Source: Bemisia tabaci (Eukaryota; Arthropoda; Insecta; Hemiptera; Aleyrodidae). Taken from it: a DNA stretch of 64,000 nt. This document shows, piece by piece, positions 1 through 12,401 of this stretch (positions within the stretch are counted from its first letter, which is position 1; each line of letters begins with the position of its first letter). Location of the stretch: assembly GCF_918797505.1 (NCBI RefSeq), contig NC_092795.1, positions 17,967,131-18,031,130 on the forward strand, read 5' to 3'. Under the pieces are notes generated by a model. It saw only the letters and a program-made list of their open reading frames with translations, did not search any database and was not told the origin of the DNA. Both the position numbers and the translations under genes were made by a program.

Positions 1-64
1 TATTTCGCGACATAGGTGTTGCACAGTGTCATAGGCGCTCCAACGTATCAAAAACGATAAGCTT
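1..64 (-). repeat. Repeat J fragment, cut by window edge
   Basis: The reverse complement matches the middle of repeat J as seen at 590-655: GATACGTTGGAG, then CACTGTGCAACACC, then CGCGAAATA. It lies in inverted orientation to the J copy at 468-700. Confidence 0.7.
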
Positions 65-467
65 CCTTTAAGGATAGAGCTTTCCTTGCAAAATAAACCA
101 TGATACTACGTTACAAAAAGAGAGTGGTAATCTAAAAAACTCACTTTATCCTAGCATCCGTTTTCAATATCGTTTAGCTAGCATAATTTTTGAATTTCAT
201 TAGAGAACAATGTGACTCGATTTGGGCAGAAACATTATTGAGTATGCCGTCAAGAAGATTTTATTTTGAATCAAGAATAAAATAGCTAAATGAAAGCGGG
301 TTTCTTCTTGATCTAAGTGACCTTTCTCTTTATATAAGCATCCTTTTTTTCTCTAAACAGGCATTATTTTCTTTATTGATTTATACAAAAATCTTCTCGG
401 CGGTAAATGTGAGCATATTCCTGCTTGAATCAAGTCACTTTTTCCTTTAATTAAGTTTAAAAATCAT

Positions 468-700
468 GCTAAACGTTACTAGATCAGATACTTGGACTTA
501 GCAAGTTTTTCGACTACAGCTCCCTTTTTTTTCGTCGTCACTCGATTTAATTTGCGAGGGAACTCCGTACTTTTGAAAGATGCCATCAATCATGATACGT
601 TGGAGTGCCTTCAATCTTGTATGATACTGTGCAACACCTTCATGGCGAAATAGTAGTTCGAAGCGCCGCGGCACGCTGGCGGCTGGCGCCGTCGCGAAGT
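468..700 (+). repeat. Repeat J, 5-prime part
   Basis: Begins ATGCTAAACGTTACTA. It shares TTTAATTTGCGAGG, a CTCCGTRCTTTTGAA block, GTTGGAGYGCCTTCAAT and ACTGTGCAAYACC with the copies at 21381-21939 and 51950-52522. It ends in a GCGCCGCGGC-rich stretch and lacks the 84-bp palindrome of the other two copies. The short reading frame inside it is not considered a gene. Confidence 0.8.
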
Positions 701-1283
701 TATCGTACACAGGAAAAATCTAAGAGCCTTCAGCTGAGGAAAATCGAAAGGTTCATCCGATTCAGGTATTAGAAGATGGGATTTTCTTGAAAGATAATTA
801 AGTCCTGTTGCACCAAGGAGGTGTAGAGAGTTTTAGTGAATTTTCCCTCTTGGAATTGACGCCAAAATTCTCAATTATATATTTTATTCCGTTTGGCCGA
901 CCAAACAAACAAAAAACGAGCAAACCTTCATTCTTCCAAGACATTATACATTTCATCCAAAAACGTCGTGAGCAAATGTTGTTTGTATTTACATGTAGAT
1001 CAATTAACTTTGGGTCTCAATAATTGGTAAGTGGACCAAAACTCCCCTGCCGAAAAAACGTGTGGACTTAAACTACTGAAAAAAACAAGTGCTCGGACAA
1101 AAAATCGTTGACGAAATGTCCTATAACCTTCTGTGCATGGATAGTGATATATATTACTTTTCGTTGCATTCAAAATTTTCTTTGATTTCCTGATAGGCTA
1201 ATATCTCTTGTAGGTCGCATTATTCCGAATTTTCTCTTATCCTCAGTCCTAAAGCAATGAATGTAGGTAACTGTGACCTCGTC

Positions 1284-1447
1284 CAGTGGCGTGGCGTGAT
1301 TTGCGATGTATCGATTGATCTGCCATTTAAACCTATGGAAATGGATCGATAAACAGGGTGTTCGCAGCGAACACCTTAATGATAGATTCCTTACCATACC
1401 TTCAAATGGAGGAATGTCGATATATCGCAAAGCACGCCATGCTACTG
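1284..1447. mobile_element. Family A MITE (hAT-type), copy 1
   Basis: Starts CAGTGGCGTGGCGTG and ends with the diverged inverse CACGCCATGCTACTG. An exact 8-bp target duplication ACCTCGTC lies at 1276-1283 and 1448-1455. The body has CATTTAAACCTATGG arms and a central GTGTTCGCAGCGAACACC palindrome. The 8-bp duplication and CAGTG terminus are hAT-superfamily features. No transposase is encoded. Confidence 0.92.
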
Positions 1448-2955
1448 ACCTCGTCGTTATTTATTTTGAGCCGCTCCTTAAAACGAAAAAATGAATTCGT
1501 TTTACCCCTGGGTGCCCAAGATTTTTTGACCCGTATTTAAATACATTAATCTTGATGGTTTTTGAAGTATTATCTAATTTATTTTTATGTTCTAAGGGTA
1601 GGAAATACTTTATTTTTAAATTTAAACCTTTTCGGTAATTTGTACCTAATTCCTCCAGAGGATATATGTTACAAGATAAGAGGAAATGGAGGTAAGAGAT
1701 ATGGAGGGAACCTCGGCTCTCTGAGGGTAGTCGTAAAATAAAATTCCCTGATAATACGACACAACTCTCGTCAAAATATCAATTTTTGGATGCGCGCCTT
1801 GAAGCACCACTACAAATAAGACAAACGAAACCAACACAGCACGGGAAATAATGCAAGAGATAAGGCGCGCGTTGATGGCGGCGCAGAGATACAACTATAC
1901 GTGCTTGATGGATGTCCGTGTTGCGTTTGAAAAATTGAAGGCGCTATGGCGCGAGGCGTGAACTCGCAATTCTCCGATCTATGCTGCCAGTGTGCCGTTC
2001 GAATTCTGCATACAGTAAATTTAGAGGACGAGACTCGATTACATCTATCCTATCCTCGGCTTTGTTGACACACGGTTTTTTTTTCTTTTTTTCAATTTGA
2101 TGTCTTATTCGTTTTTTGGATTTATGTACGTTAACTTACATCTAAAACTATAGTATGTGCTGGCGCCATACAAATCGCGGGAGCCGTGGTTAGCCGAGGA
2201 TCAATTTGGATCAATCAGCATCTAAGGGTTAAAAGTATCTTTTACTTTTTCCAATTCTGTATTGATTTCCTGACATGTTTTAGCCGAAGACCTCAACCGA
2301 ATGAAAAATTCTGACGATCAGATTCATACACGCGTTCATAAGAGAGAGTAAACATTTTTTAATCCCTCCGGTTCGTTTTTATTCAACTCAATGTATGCCG
2401 GACGGTTTTACTTGTGTTCTATTTTGACTTTTTATGTGCTTAATTAAACAGGGATATTGTTGACTTTCCGTTGAATTAATCTGAATAATATTAATGGTCT
2501 CTATCCCTCCATCCGCATTCGATATTTATGACTTGCTAGATTCAATCGTGGCTTCGTCCTGTTGATATGTATACTAATTAATGAATTATTAATAAAATCC
2601 AATGCCCTCTGGGTAGTAGTGTGTTCCGTCGGTCGAACGCCGTTATTCATCCGTACATTTTTCCCGGAACAGCATGGTGGTTCCCATCATCCTGCTTTAA
2701 GTCTTGGCTGGAATCGCATTCCGGGGTTGGTTTTCCACGTGTTTGCAGCCAAAATGAGCAAAGGACGCCCACATTATACCCAGTCCTAGATTCAAGATTC
2801 ACTTTTTTCTCTCTAAAATTCTCCCTCTTTTATCTATTTTAATTTTCCTTTCTATGTTTTATTTTTTCCTCCTTACTCCTTTTTTTTAAAAAATGACAGT
2901 GTCTCCTTAATTTTTAAGGAGGTAAAATAGAATGAATTTTTTAAAGAATATATTT
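1448..2955. other. Gene-free stretch below the Epac exon at 3741
   Basis: Presumed Epac intron beyond the exon at 3741-3887. Apart from the repeat I fragment I recognise nothing here. A search for the expected next exon (a GLLAPPYG-like motif on the minus strand) gave no convincing match. Confidence 0.6.
1880..1945 (+). repeat. Dispersed repeat I fragment
   Basis: Contains GATACAACTATACGTGCTT, GGATGTCCGTGTTGC and AAAAATTGAAGGCG. The same blocks recur at 18903-18975, and reversed at 25285-25372 and 61180-61240. Function and class unknown. Confidence 0.7.
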
Positions 2956-3175
2956 GGACGTATTTCTATGAAACGGACCTAAGCGCCATAGGGTGAGGAA
3001 GGTAGAGGGGGGCTTGGATTGGCGGCGGAATCGGGCGTCCGGCTTATTCCGTCCTATACTCGCAATGCTTTTCCATGGCGCTTAGGTCCGTTTGACAGAA
3101 CGCGCTATCCGGGATTCTAAATCCCTCAAAAGGAACTCAAATTGGCGCTTAGTTCCGTTTAATAGAAATACGTCC
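2956..3175. mobile_element. Family C MITE, long variant
   Basis: Terminal inverted repeats begin GGACGTATTTCTATGAAACG and end with the matching TAATAGAAATACGTCC. The duplication ATTT lies at 2952-2955 and 3176-3179. An inner TGGCGCTTAGGTCCGTTT motif appears three times in both orientations, indicating a nested inverted structure. The same outer termini occur in the copies at 18028, 32148 and 57090. Confidence 0.88.
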
Positions 3176-3740
3176 ATTTATTTAAATGATTACACGTTTT
3201 CACGTTTTCCTCCTAATTTAGTAAAAAAAAAATTAAAAATTGTTGCCAGATGACAGAAAAAATCAATGGAATTTTGAAAGACTAGCGTTTCTAGTCCCAG
3301 CTAATACGGAAAGTAAAAATGCAGCAATTATTATTTGGATTGCATTTTGTAAAAAGAAATAGAGCTCGCGTATGTTGCTAGGATTGTGCAACTTACATTC
3401 TTTATTATGAAATTTCTGGAATTATGTATTAATTAAATGAACGAAGGTAATTCGCGTCTTGAATTTTTATTTAATTGGGAATAAAGGTAAAACTTGTTTT
3501 ACATGATCGTTCATGTTTGCAAGGTTTGCAAGGTTGCAATGTTTTGTATTTCCACAATCTTAGCGACATCGGAACGCTCTTGGTTCCTTTTTGCAAAATG
3601 CAATCTATATGCTCTGGAAGTATGTATTTTTCTTCTCTTTTCAGCGGCGTAAGGCTAACATGGAAATATTTCCATAGTAAAACAATAGATGAGCGAGGGC
3701 AAGAAATAATTGTGCAAAATCAGTTCAATAGAAATCTTAC

Positions 3741-3887
3741 CTCCCAAATCATTCGGAAATCATGAAAAGGAATCCTAAGGAGCTCACACGTCGTTTTCGT
3801 GACAACGGCCGAGTCTCTTGATAAGTCTTTCAAAATCTCCTCGCCGAAAGTTGCGCCCGCTCTGAGTGAACATAGCGCCACTGGGGT
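3741..3887 (-). CDS. Epac: Epac internal exon, phosphate-binding cassette of CNB-A
   Basis: Internal exon of 147 nt (49 codons, phase 0 at both ends) on the minus strand. It lies between an acceptor ending gttttgttccag and the donor gtaagattt. It begins TPVALCSLRAGATFGEEIL and ends ELLRI, HDF, RMIWE. It aligns with the EPAC2 segment running from TICTLGIGTAFGES to ELLRIEQKDFKALWE. Phe-Gly-Glu (residues 14-16) and Arg24 are the expected cAMP contacts of the phosphate-binding cassette (Glu to ribose, Arg to phosphate). Both are present, so CNB-A probably still binds cAMP. The usual Pro before the Arg is Ser, and the following Ala/His-Ala is Asp-Ser. The next exon, expected to begin with a KYRQYM-like stretch, was not recognised in 1-3740 and probably lies beyond the window edge. 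Confidence 0.96.
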
Positions 3888-4159
3888 CTGGAACAAAACA
3901 GGATGGTGAAATTAAACTAAAAGCATATACGTAAATAATAAACCCTAGGACGAGTAATCGTGTATTAATATCATGGCTTTTCAGAAATATCTATCACACA
4001 ATGATGCGATGGAGAATAGGTGCAGTCGTTACTGAGCACGACGGGGTTGCATTTATTCCTGAAAATAAAATCTTGAAATTTCTCTTGAAATATTTCATAA
4101 AACTTCGGACAAATACGAAAGATATTGAAAAAAATTCGAAATGAAATTCTACATTAAAT

Positions 4160-4296
4160 GGACTGCATTTTGCAATTTGGAACTATAAATTCTGGCTCGG
4201 TTTAAAAACAACGTATGTGCCATTGGTTTTCCTATGCACATAAGTGTTTTTTCAGATGAGCCAGAATCTATAGTTCCAAATTGCAAAATGCAGTCC
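4160..4296. mobile_element. Family L hairpin MITE, copy 1
   Basis: Foldback with arms GGACTGCATTTTGCAATTTG and its reverse complement. The inner arms hold TTCTGGCTC and GAGCCAGAA. The duplication AAAT lies at 4156-4159 and 4297-4300. The loop holds ACAACGTATGTGCCATTGG, also seen in copy 2 at 19841-19977. Confidence 0.92.
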
Positions 4297-4408
4297 AAAT
4301 GGGAGGCAAATGATTTTTGCTTTTTGGTGATTTAAAGCTTGTTGCACACCCAGCCCCTGAAAATATGGTTCATATTTTCCAAAACTTTGTGAAATTTTAA
4401 GTGATATT

Positions 4409-4502
4409 TAAAAACAGCGCGTGTACCGTTTGTTTTCTGCGTGCAAAGTGTTTCTTTATAGATAAGCTAGAAAAAGTAGTTTCTCATTGTAAAATTTAGC
4501 CC
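4409..4502. mobile_element. Family L remnant (one arm)
   Basis: Aligns with the right half of the element at 4160-4296 (TTTAAAAACAGCGCGTGTACC, then TGCGTGCAAAGTGTTTCTTT, then TTGTAAAATTTAG). The left arm is missing and the right end has decayed. Confidence 0.55.
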
Positions 4503-5083
4503 ATTCATTGATCTATTCTCACCTGAAATTTTTGTAAACGTAGAAGGTGCAATACCAGTAGATCTTTTTTCAAGGGACTTGGAGAACAAGGCGCATAAGT
4601 GCAGATTTTGAAACAAATGATATATTTTTCTTTTTATATGAAAATAGTCTTAATGCATATTCTGTGAAAAATTCGTTTGCAAATTTTAATTTTAAAGCAC
4701 CAACAAATCAGTCTGAACTTTCTTTCCGCCATAATAATCCATGTAGTTTCGAAACTTTAAACGCGTATTTCTCGAAATAGCAAAAACTGCTCTTGTGCGC
4801 TTTGTCCCCCAAGCCTTTCATTCAAAAACATGGTCCGATCAAAGAAACCCGAGTTTAATGAGCCTCGCACCGAGTAAAAAATATCGGATATTCGAACGGA
4901 ACGGGACACCAATCCGTCCCCCCCTCCCCGCGCGCGCGGTCCCTCGTTCTCATGTTCCGCGTCTCCACGCGATAAGTAAAAATAACCGCCGCAGGGCGAA
5001 AATTTAAAATAAACGAGAATATTAAAAGCAAATAACGGCGCTCAGAAAACAAAGACCCGAGCGTTTGCAAGAGGGAGTTGGAA

Positions 5084-5099
5084 GGGGGGGGGGGGGGGG
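5084..5099 (+). repeat. Poly(G) run of 16
   Basis: Homopolymer G tract next to a CGCGCGCG-containing GC-rich patch (4915-4975). It is one of at least ten G or C runs of 10-16 in the window. Confidence 0.95.
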
Positions 5100-5252
5100 T
5101 TGGCACGACCGCAGCTCTGTCGCCGAGGAAGAATTTGTTGCGCCGAGAAACCTACCCCTAACGGGATTCGAGCTCAACAAGTAGTCGTACGTTCACTACC
5201 CCTCCATGACTCTGTTGAGCGAGAACCGCGCAACTCTAATTAAAATCTCGGA

Positions 5253-5416
5253 CAGTTGTGTGGCGTGCTTTGCGATATATCGATTTATCTGTCATTTAAA
5301 CCTATGTAAAAGGATCGATTAACAGGGTGTTCGCAGCGAACACCTTAATAATCGATTCTTTACAACGGATTTAAATGGGGAAATATCGATAATCGATCAT
5401 TCACGCCACGCCACTG
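5253..5416. mobile_element. Family A MITE, copy 2
   Basis: Body as copy 1, ending CACGCCACGCCACTG. The left end reads CAGTTGTGTGGCGTG. The flanks carry an imperfect longer direct repeat: TCGG, A or G, then CAGTTGTGTGG at 5248-5263 and 5417-5432. The exact target duplication is therefore unclear. Confidence 0.85.
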
Positions 5417-6222
5417 TCGGGCAGTTGTGTGGTTCTTCAAATGGTGGTGCTGTCATCCGATACGCGACCGCGCCGTCTGGCAGTGTTGTGAGGCCTCAGG
5501 AGGGATCAAACATTTTACAGGGTCCGAGAAATGCTGCGGGTGGGGTTGAAGTTTTGCCCAGAAACTCAACATTTTCTCGCAGGGAGCGGCATTTATTTCC
5601 GCCTTGACGATTTTAAGTTGAGCTCCTCTGATGAAATATTTTAGATAGGCAAAAGTTATAAGGTCACTGAAAAAATATCTGATTCCGGTACTATGAAAAT
5701 CTTTGAGTGAAATGAGTACGGCAGTAAACAACTGACTCTATGGTAGCCAGTATCAGAACTCTTGCAGCATTCAAAGATTTGAAGAAAAATTCAAACTGCT
5801 AGGAATATTTTTCAATCGTAAATAACACTGAAAAATAATAATGTTGACTTTAATAAAAATTTTAAAGAACAAAAAGTATTAGGTAAGCTCTCTGACCCTT
5901 TAAATTTTTATTTTTGTCTCACTTCGTTCCACTGTTTTATTGGGCCAATTTTCATAATTTTTTTTTTCATTTTCATTTGAAAATGTTGTTGAACGACCGA
6001 GAAACCGACACTATATCAGAGACCTCGCTCCTCTATTTTGACCAAAGAAAACGGCTGAGACAATTTTACAGCGTCACTGATTCATTATTAATAAAATCGA
6101 CGCACATCGATCACTATGAGTCAGTGAGCCATTTTATTGATATACAGGTTCGCCTTATGGTGACTAAAGAGGGACGTGATGAGTGTCAAGCGTTTTCTGT
6201 GTCTGGTGACAGCTGATGAATA

Positions 6223-6474
6223 CTGCCGCACTAAGGAAGAACGCCGTATGAACACTCGAGAGTTGCCAAATTTCCCTTGATAAAACATGTATTTTTTACA
6301 ACAATCATGCATATTTTTCCTTGAAATTTTCAGACATTTTAGATTAAATTGCGTACAAAATTGTCCGAAAAGTTTGGGAAAAAAATTTACAATTTTTCCA
6401 GTAAATTCGGTTTTTATCGGAGGAAACTTGGCAACGCTCGAAGGTTCATACGGCGTTTTTGCTTAGCACGGCAG
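6223..6474. mobile_element. Family B MITE, copy 1
   Basis: The inverted termini are CTGCCGCACTAAGGAAGAAC and its counterpart ending GCACGGCAG. The target duplication AATA lies at 6219-6222 and 6475-6478. Subterminal motifs are GAGTTGCCAAATTTC on the left and AACTTGGCAACGCTCG on the right. AT-rich core with no coding capacity. Confidence 0.93.
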
Positions 6475-6607
6475 AATAGTGCAGCATCGGATCAATGAAG
6501 TGTGATACTTACCAATTAAATAGATAATTTCATTAAAGGAAAGTGGGAGGGGGGGAGGAAGGTTTCAATAATTTATCTGACTCTGACAGGTTGATCACCG
6601 AACCTTT

Positions 6608-6774
6608 CAGTGGCGTGGCGTGAATTGCGATTTATCGATTACTATGCCATTTAAACCTATGGAAAAGGATCGAGAAACAGGGTGTTGGCAGCGAACACCT
6701 TAATAATCGATTCTTTGCCATAAGTTTAAATGACATAACAATCGATATAGCGCAATTCGCACGCCACGTCACTG
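6608..6774. mobile_element. Family A MITE, copy 3
   Basis: CAGTGGCGTGGCGTG at the left, CACGCCACGTCACTG at the right. The 8-bp duplication GAACCTTT is exact at 6600-6607 and 6775-6782. The central palindrome has the variant GTGTTGGCAGCGAACACC. Confidence 0.95.
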
Positions 6775-8004
6775 GAACCTTTACCAAATGACCGAGATCA
6801 ATGATGCTCTATCTCGGAAGTTCATCATCCGATCAAGGTCGTTCCAAATCCTGTCGATTCAGGTTTAGGAATCAGCCGACTCGACTCCGTAGTTTGTCGA
6901 AAGGACCTATTCATGTGTAATGATTTTATCCACCGCTGTAGGCTTAATTGGCTTAGAGTATCAAATTACTTTCGGGGAAAATCGCGCGTCGTTTCCCAGA
7001 AGCCGAACTGGACGCCATTCTACAAAAGAGGGGATATATTCCTGCAAAAAGGGTTTGGAAATAAGAATCCTATGTATTAAAACACAAAGTTCCGAATCTT
7101 TGGATTTTCCTGATCTTTTATTTTTAAGTAAAAGCCCCTGAGCTGTAGATTTGCAAGCTGTAATTGTTTCTTCGATTTTCTCAAATTTTCTTACTTTTAT
7201 CAACGAGTAAAGTTCTGCTGTTTAGAGCGGTCGTCCGGTCGCTGCCTGCTTGACCGTCGCTAAGTACCCCCCCCCCCCATCTCTACGCTCTCAGCCATCC
7301 CACCCGCCACGTTCCTTCGGCTATCATCATTATTATATAGATTCAACTAATTGCTCCGATTCCAAATAAGCTATTGCACCACCATTGCTGGCTGTGAAGG
7401 GCGCCCGGAGCAGCTAGTCCTCTATTTAATAGCTTCAGGAGATAGACGTTGTTTTCATACCTTCCTTTGCGGAAAATTTCCCTCTGCTTGGTGACATTTG
7501 ATTGTATTAACAGGTTAAGATCTACAACAGACGCATCGACTACCTTTGTCCCAAGAAGATCGACTGCGTTGGAACGAAAAACGTAAAAAAATTGAATAAA
7601 AAAAACAAAAAAAACAATACCTAATAGCGCAGTGCAAAGATTAAGTATAAAGTGCAGTGATTCCGGAGGAAAATCCGAGTTTTAATTACTTCGACGTCTG
7701 AAACTTTGCTTTTGTAATTTATATTAAAGCGAACTTTAAACGATACTTTTAAAGATCGAACGTCATTTTTATGTAAATTATTAGAGTTAAGTGTTCACTT
7801 GAATCTTAATGAATCTCTTCTCTGACGTGTGTCATACGTAGGTATGTAAATTTATAGAGAGCTCAGCATTAAACTCCAAGAGAGAATATTTTTGACCTTC
7901 CTCTCTTCTTTCCACTCATCTGGGAAGTTCGCTCAAAAGCTATTTGCTCTTCTTCAATGATAAAAGCACCACGGGAATGATCAAATTTTTTTAAAAATAC
8001 AAAC

Positions 8005-8101
8005 ATTTTTTTGGAGAAAACCAACTCACTTGCGTTTTTTTATTTTTATTTTTAATTTTTGTTTTTTAAATTACGCAAGTGAGTTGGTTTTCTCCAAAAA
8101 A
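8005..8101. repeat. Isolated perfect hairpin
   Basis: The arms TTTTTTGGAGAAAACCAACT, continuing CACTTGCGT, are repeated inversely after a T-rich spacer of about 35 nt. No clear target duplication and no second copy in the window. Probably a single foldback MITE. Confidence 0.75.
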
Positions 8102-8892
8102 CGTGTTGTGTTATTAAAACATTCGAGAATTGTGCAGCCCCCTAACGGTGTTCATAGTAACCATCAAATTGTTTCATGTAATTAAAAGTACGTAATATTG
8201 TTCGTACTTCGATGAAGGCATGATAGAAACTGAACGAAATTAAGAATTCTTTGCATGGGAAGGTACAGAGGGGCACCTTATTGAGAAGGACTCGGGGAAC
8301 ATGGAAAACCCTCCCTCGAAGGGTGAACAAGGGCACTTTCGTAAGTCGGCGCGGGGCCACCCGGGACAATTTTGAAAATTAAAACGTCTCAGGAGGAATT
8401 GTGAGCTGCTCTTGCCGAATTCACTGTAATAATATTTCAGAGATGACAGAAAATTAATGTAACTCAGTTGTTCCTTAAAATCCCTTGCATTTCCTGGGGG
8501 CCACGTAGAGCTTCGGGGAAGCCGCCCTACCTCCCCTTCCGGAACCTCCTAGTTCCGCTTGCAGATACACATCGTAGCGAAGCTTATTAAACTGTATTGA
8601 TCCGATATTCCCAGATTCCGTAAATGTGAGGTGGGAAGGTTGTTTAGTCTTGCGTCTAGGTCTAATATGAGGTTAATTCATCAAGAATCTGAGTTTGACT
8701 TAAACGGAGGGAGTTCAAAATGACAGGCAAGCGACTCAATCATGCTGCAGTTTTATTGGACACTGATTTGAAGTAAAAAATGACCTCTGTGTGGCAAGAA
8801 AAAAATTATATTATTAAGTATATATTAAGTAAATATTAAGATGATCAGAGCGAGAACAGCACGAATTTTAGACTGAGATAGTGTGCCATTAT

Positions 8893-9141
8893 GCTGCCAT
8901 GCTAAAGGAAAACGCCGTATCAGCCTTTAGACGTTGCCAGATTTGCTTGAATAAAAACCGAATTTACTGGAAAAATTTTGAATATTTTTTCCGAATTTTT
9001 CAGATAATTTTGTTCGCACCTTGATCTAACACATCCAAAAATCTCACGGAGAAATGAGCATAACTTTCTTCAAAAATACATTATTTATCCGAAGAAATTT
9101 TGCAAGTCTCGAATCGATACGGCTGTTCCGCACTTCAATCT
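8893..9141. mobile_element. Family B MITE, decayed copy
   Basis: Left end CTGCCATGCTAAAGGAAAAC followed by GACGTTGCCAGATTTG. The core holds CCGAATTTACTGGAAAA, shared with the copies at 58498 and 59136. The right end is degenerate (GATACGGCTGTTCCGCACTT). Confidence 0.75.
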
Positions 9142-10398
9142 GCCATTTCATACAGCCAAATTTTTCATTCTTTTTGCCTAAAAACCGCTCTTTATGCTTT
9201 ACAAGCTTTGCAGCAAGATCTCTATTAACTACGCTCCCTACCTGCGGGAAGAAAGTATGAAGCTGCGTTGCGGGAACTTAACATAGAGAGGGAATTAAAC
9301 GCGGCGCTAAATAATACGAATATTTGGCAGAAGTGACGATTTTTTGGAAACTTGAAAGGAGGGTCAAATGTTTCCATAATATAATCTTCACTTTCTACTG
9401 TAAAGGAGTGTTAGCGTGTTATTTAATATGCAGAGGAACTCAAACTTGCACCGTAAGAATGCGTTACTTGAAGAGGGAAGTAAAACAGCACGGAAAAGCG
9501 CCCTACGTAATTTTTAAACGGTCCGTAAAATGTGCTCTTTCAACTTGTCAGGGCGTGCTCATGCTTACAGGTTGTCGAAAATCGTTTGAAAAATCAAAAA
9601 TTACTTTTATGGGCTGGAAATTCCCCGAAAAAGCGAAATTGAGCAAGTAAGTAAGAATATTCGGGAATAACTGATGACATTTCCGGAGTTACTCGATTAC
9701 CGTGATCTCCGAGAACAGTGTGAATTATGTGATATTTTCAACGATTTCTGACGCAGAGCCGTCACATTTCTGAGGTCGCATCATGAGAGGAATGAAACAA
9801 AAAACCCGGAAGTCTCTGTAAAATTAAAAAGTTTGAACAACGTGGCAACACTGATCCCGCGCGTCTTGCTGACGCCCATCTTGTCCGATTCTTCTTTTAT
9901 GTTCTTCACTCTTCGCGAGGTTATTTTCTCCCCTTTTTTAATAAAATTAAATTTTTGAATCTCCCGAGAGGCTCACTCCAGCTCACCAATTTTTATCTTT
10001 CCCGACATAAACACGATATTCCTCCGCCGACCCAACACAATCCAAGCTCCCCTAACTCCCACTTTCGCCTCGACAATTTCACCGACCTGCTCAAACGGAT
10101 AAATAACATCACGGAAGTTTTCCCCTCCCTTTAATCTCTCTTATTTCGGCGTTAGACTCTGCTCCACCGTCGAATTCGTTCATTTCCTGTCGTATCATTT
10201 TTTTTTAAACAAGATCAAATCCAAACTCACGGCCAGGCTAAAATTTATTCAAGATTTGTGTATAATTTTTATGTCGTAAGAAGAATTATAAGAAAAAAAT
10301 GGCAAGCGCCCTGTAGTTTTTCGAATAAAAAAAATTCGAAAATCCGTTTGTGCGGTTTATGGATAGTTATTAATCCTCTTCTTTTTCTTAAATTTGTA

Positions 10399-10627
10399 CA
10401 CTGGAAAAAAAACACATTGGATCTAGAGTCCATATTCTTGAGAACATTGACAAGAAAAAATACTCTAGATTCAATCAGATTTTTGCTTAAATCAAAAGGA
10501 AATCCGCTCAAATTAAGAGGCTTGGTTCTTGATTTAAGCAAAAATCCGATTGAATCAAGAGTATTTTTTCTTTTCGATGTTTTTAGGAGTCTGGAATCTA
10601 GATCCAATGTGTTTTTTTTTTCCAGTG
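10399..10627. mobile_element. Family G MITE, copy 1
   Basis: Starts CACTGGAAAAAAAACACATT then GGATCTAGAGTCCA, and ends with the mirror image ending TTTTTCCAGTG. It is flanked by TA on both sides (or GTAC if the outer C/G is counted as target). Inner arms ACTCTAGATTCAATC and GATTGAATCAAGAGT make it a near full-length foldback. The overlapping open frames on both strands are by-products of this palindrome. Confidence 0.88.
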
Positions 10628-12401
10628 TACAGTCAAATTCTTATATTTCAATGACCTCTTTGGAATCCTCATCTTAGTGTATTAATCAATTTTAATTACA
10701 GCTGTGCTGTGTAAAAAAAGAACGCACCTCTAATTGACTTCAGTGCGGAATGTTTTTTTATGTGAAAAATTTGAGTATCATAACTTTCCATTGGATTTAA
10801 AACAATTTTCCTTGATTTTTAAAACGTTGAAAGGCAGTTACGGAATACCGTGCCTTTCAACAAGAAATATCGAATACAATTCAAGCTGCAGTGACACACA
10901 CTTCAACACAACGAGCGAGATCAAGGTGGAAGAAAATCCATGAAATCTTGTACGCGACACGCTGTTAGATGTGATGGGACGAAAACGCCTTCAATTTGTC
11001 AGGTAGGCAACCCAGCGTCCTAACTGCACGAATAGTTGTATCCCTCAGTAGCATATTATTTGTTTGGGCATTTCCATGTTCTTCACACGAAGACAAAAAT
11101 TACAACAGTTTTTAAGGGATGATGAAATATGAAATTTGTCTTATTCAATTACATCTATTACTCTGGCAGTAGTGCGTTAAAATCATACTTCAGTTCCATC
11201 CGAGGATCCTTTTAAGTGGCTCGGTGGCTCTAGTCCCTCGAGGTCAGCGATGCGGATGAAAGGTTGAGTTTAGAGTTGAGAGCGAGACGATTAATTTTAC
11301 TTTTCCGCGCATTCATTTGAAAGCTCAAAAGGATTATCGAGTTCTGGAGCCGAAACAAACCCCCGAGGCAACCGCCATTGTCTGTTTATTAAAAGCTATT
11401 GTTTAAGGGGCGCCACGGCGGTAGCGTGCGGCAGCGAGTTACCTACTCCGTCGCTCCTCCCACATAAAGGCATACCTCTATCTCCACATGAGCCCTAGAA
11501 AGCATTGAGTTGTACGTAGAACAGAGCTCACGTGGGAATATGGATATGCCCTTACGTCGGAGGGACAACGATTTCTCCCTTTGGAATCCCCCGCCCGGGA
11601 ACGGTCGGATCTCGTGCAGGTCCGAACTTCGAACTGTAAACTTCTCTCGGGAAAATTCCGTGAATTCGAGACACGTGTGCGGGAAAGCTGTCAGAACATA
11701 CAAGGGGCTACTCATAATCAGGAGGTGCGCATTCTTGCCGATGTTGCGCCGACCCGGTTTCGATAGTTATGAGGATCGTTCTTTGAGGGGTTCCAAATTG
11801 GTATTTGTGTGAAAAAATGTGTTTCTCCATCGAAGTCCATTTTAAAATAACGAAGTTTGGTTTATTCATGGTTTCATAACCCCTACGGTCAAGGAATTTT
11901 TTTTTTTAAATGAAAAACTACTTTTAAAGATGAATGTTCTGGTAACTAGTAACTTATACAATTAATTTTTCTAAACTAGTAACCCATACTTTTAATTTTT
12001 TTTAGAAAAAAAGATCGAAAATTTATAATTCCTGTTTTTTAGATGATTGTAGTATCGTCTAATGTTACTTTTCATTTTCATTTTAATTTAATTTATTCTA
12101 ATTTGATTCAATGTTTAGATAGATGGATACATTATGTATTTTTATGGTAGTTACATTACTTTTAGCTGAAATAAAGAAATTTGTTTTTTTCACGTATTTG
12201 TTTCAAAGAAATCTCCATCAGATTTTTTCAAAATATACGCATGAAACTTCGCTCATTCATAAATATTCACAAGAGATTCGAAGGAGGTATTCAGCTCGTT
12301 CCTTTAAAGAAACAAGAAGTGATCCAAGATATTTAAACGCCGGAAAGGAAATGCGCATTTTCTGACATTAGCCATCAACATACTACACACACATATCCGC
12401 A

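Noticed and set aside
10258..10677. Overlapping open frames on both strands
   Set aside because: They are mirror images caused by the palindromic family G MITE at 10399-10627.
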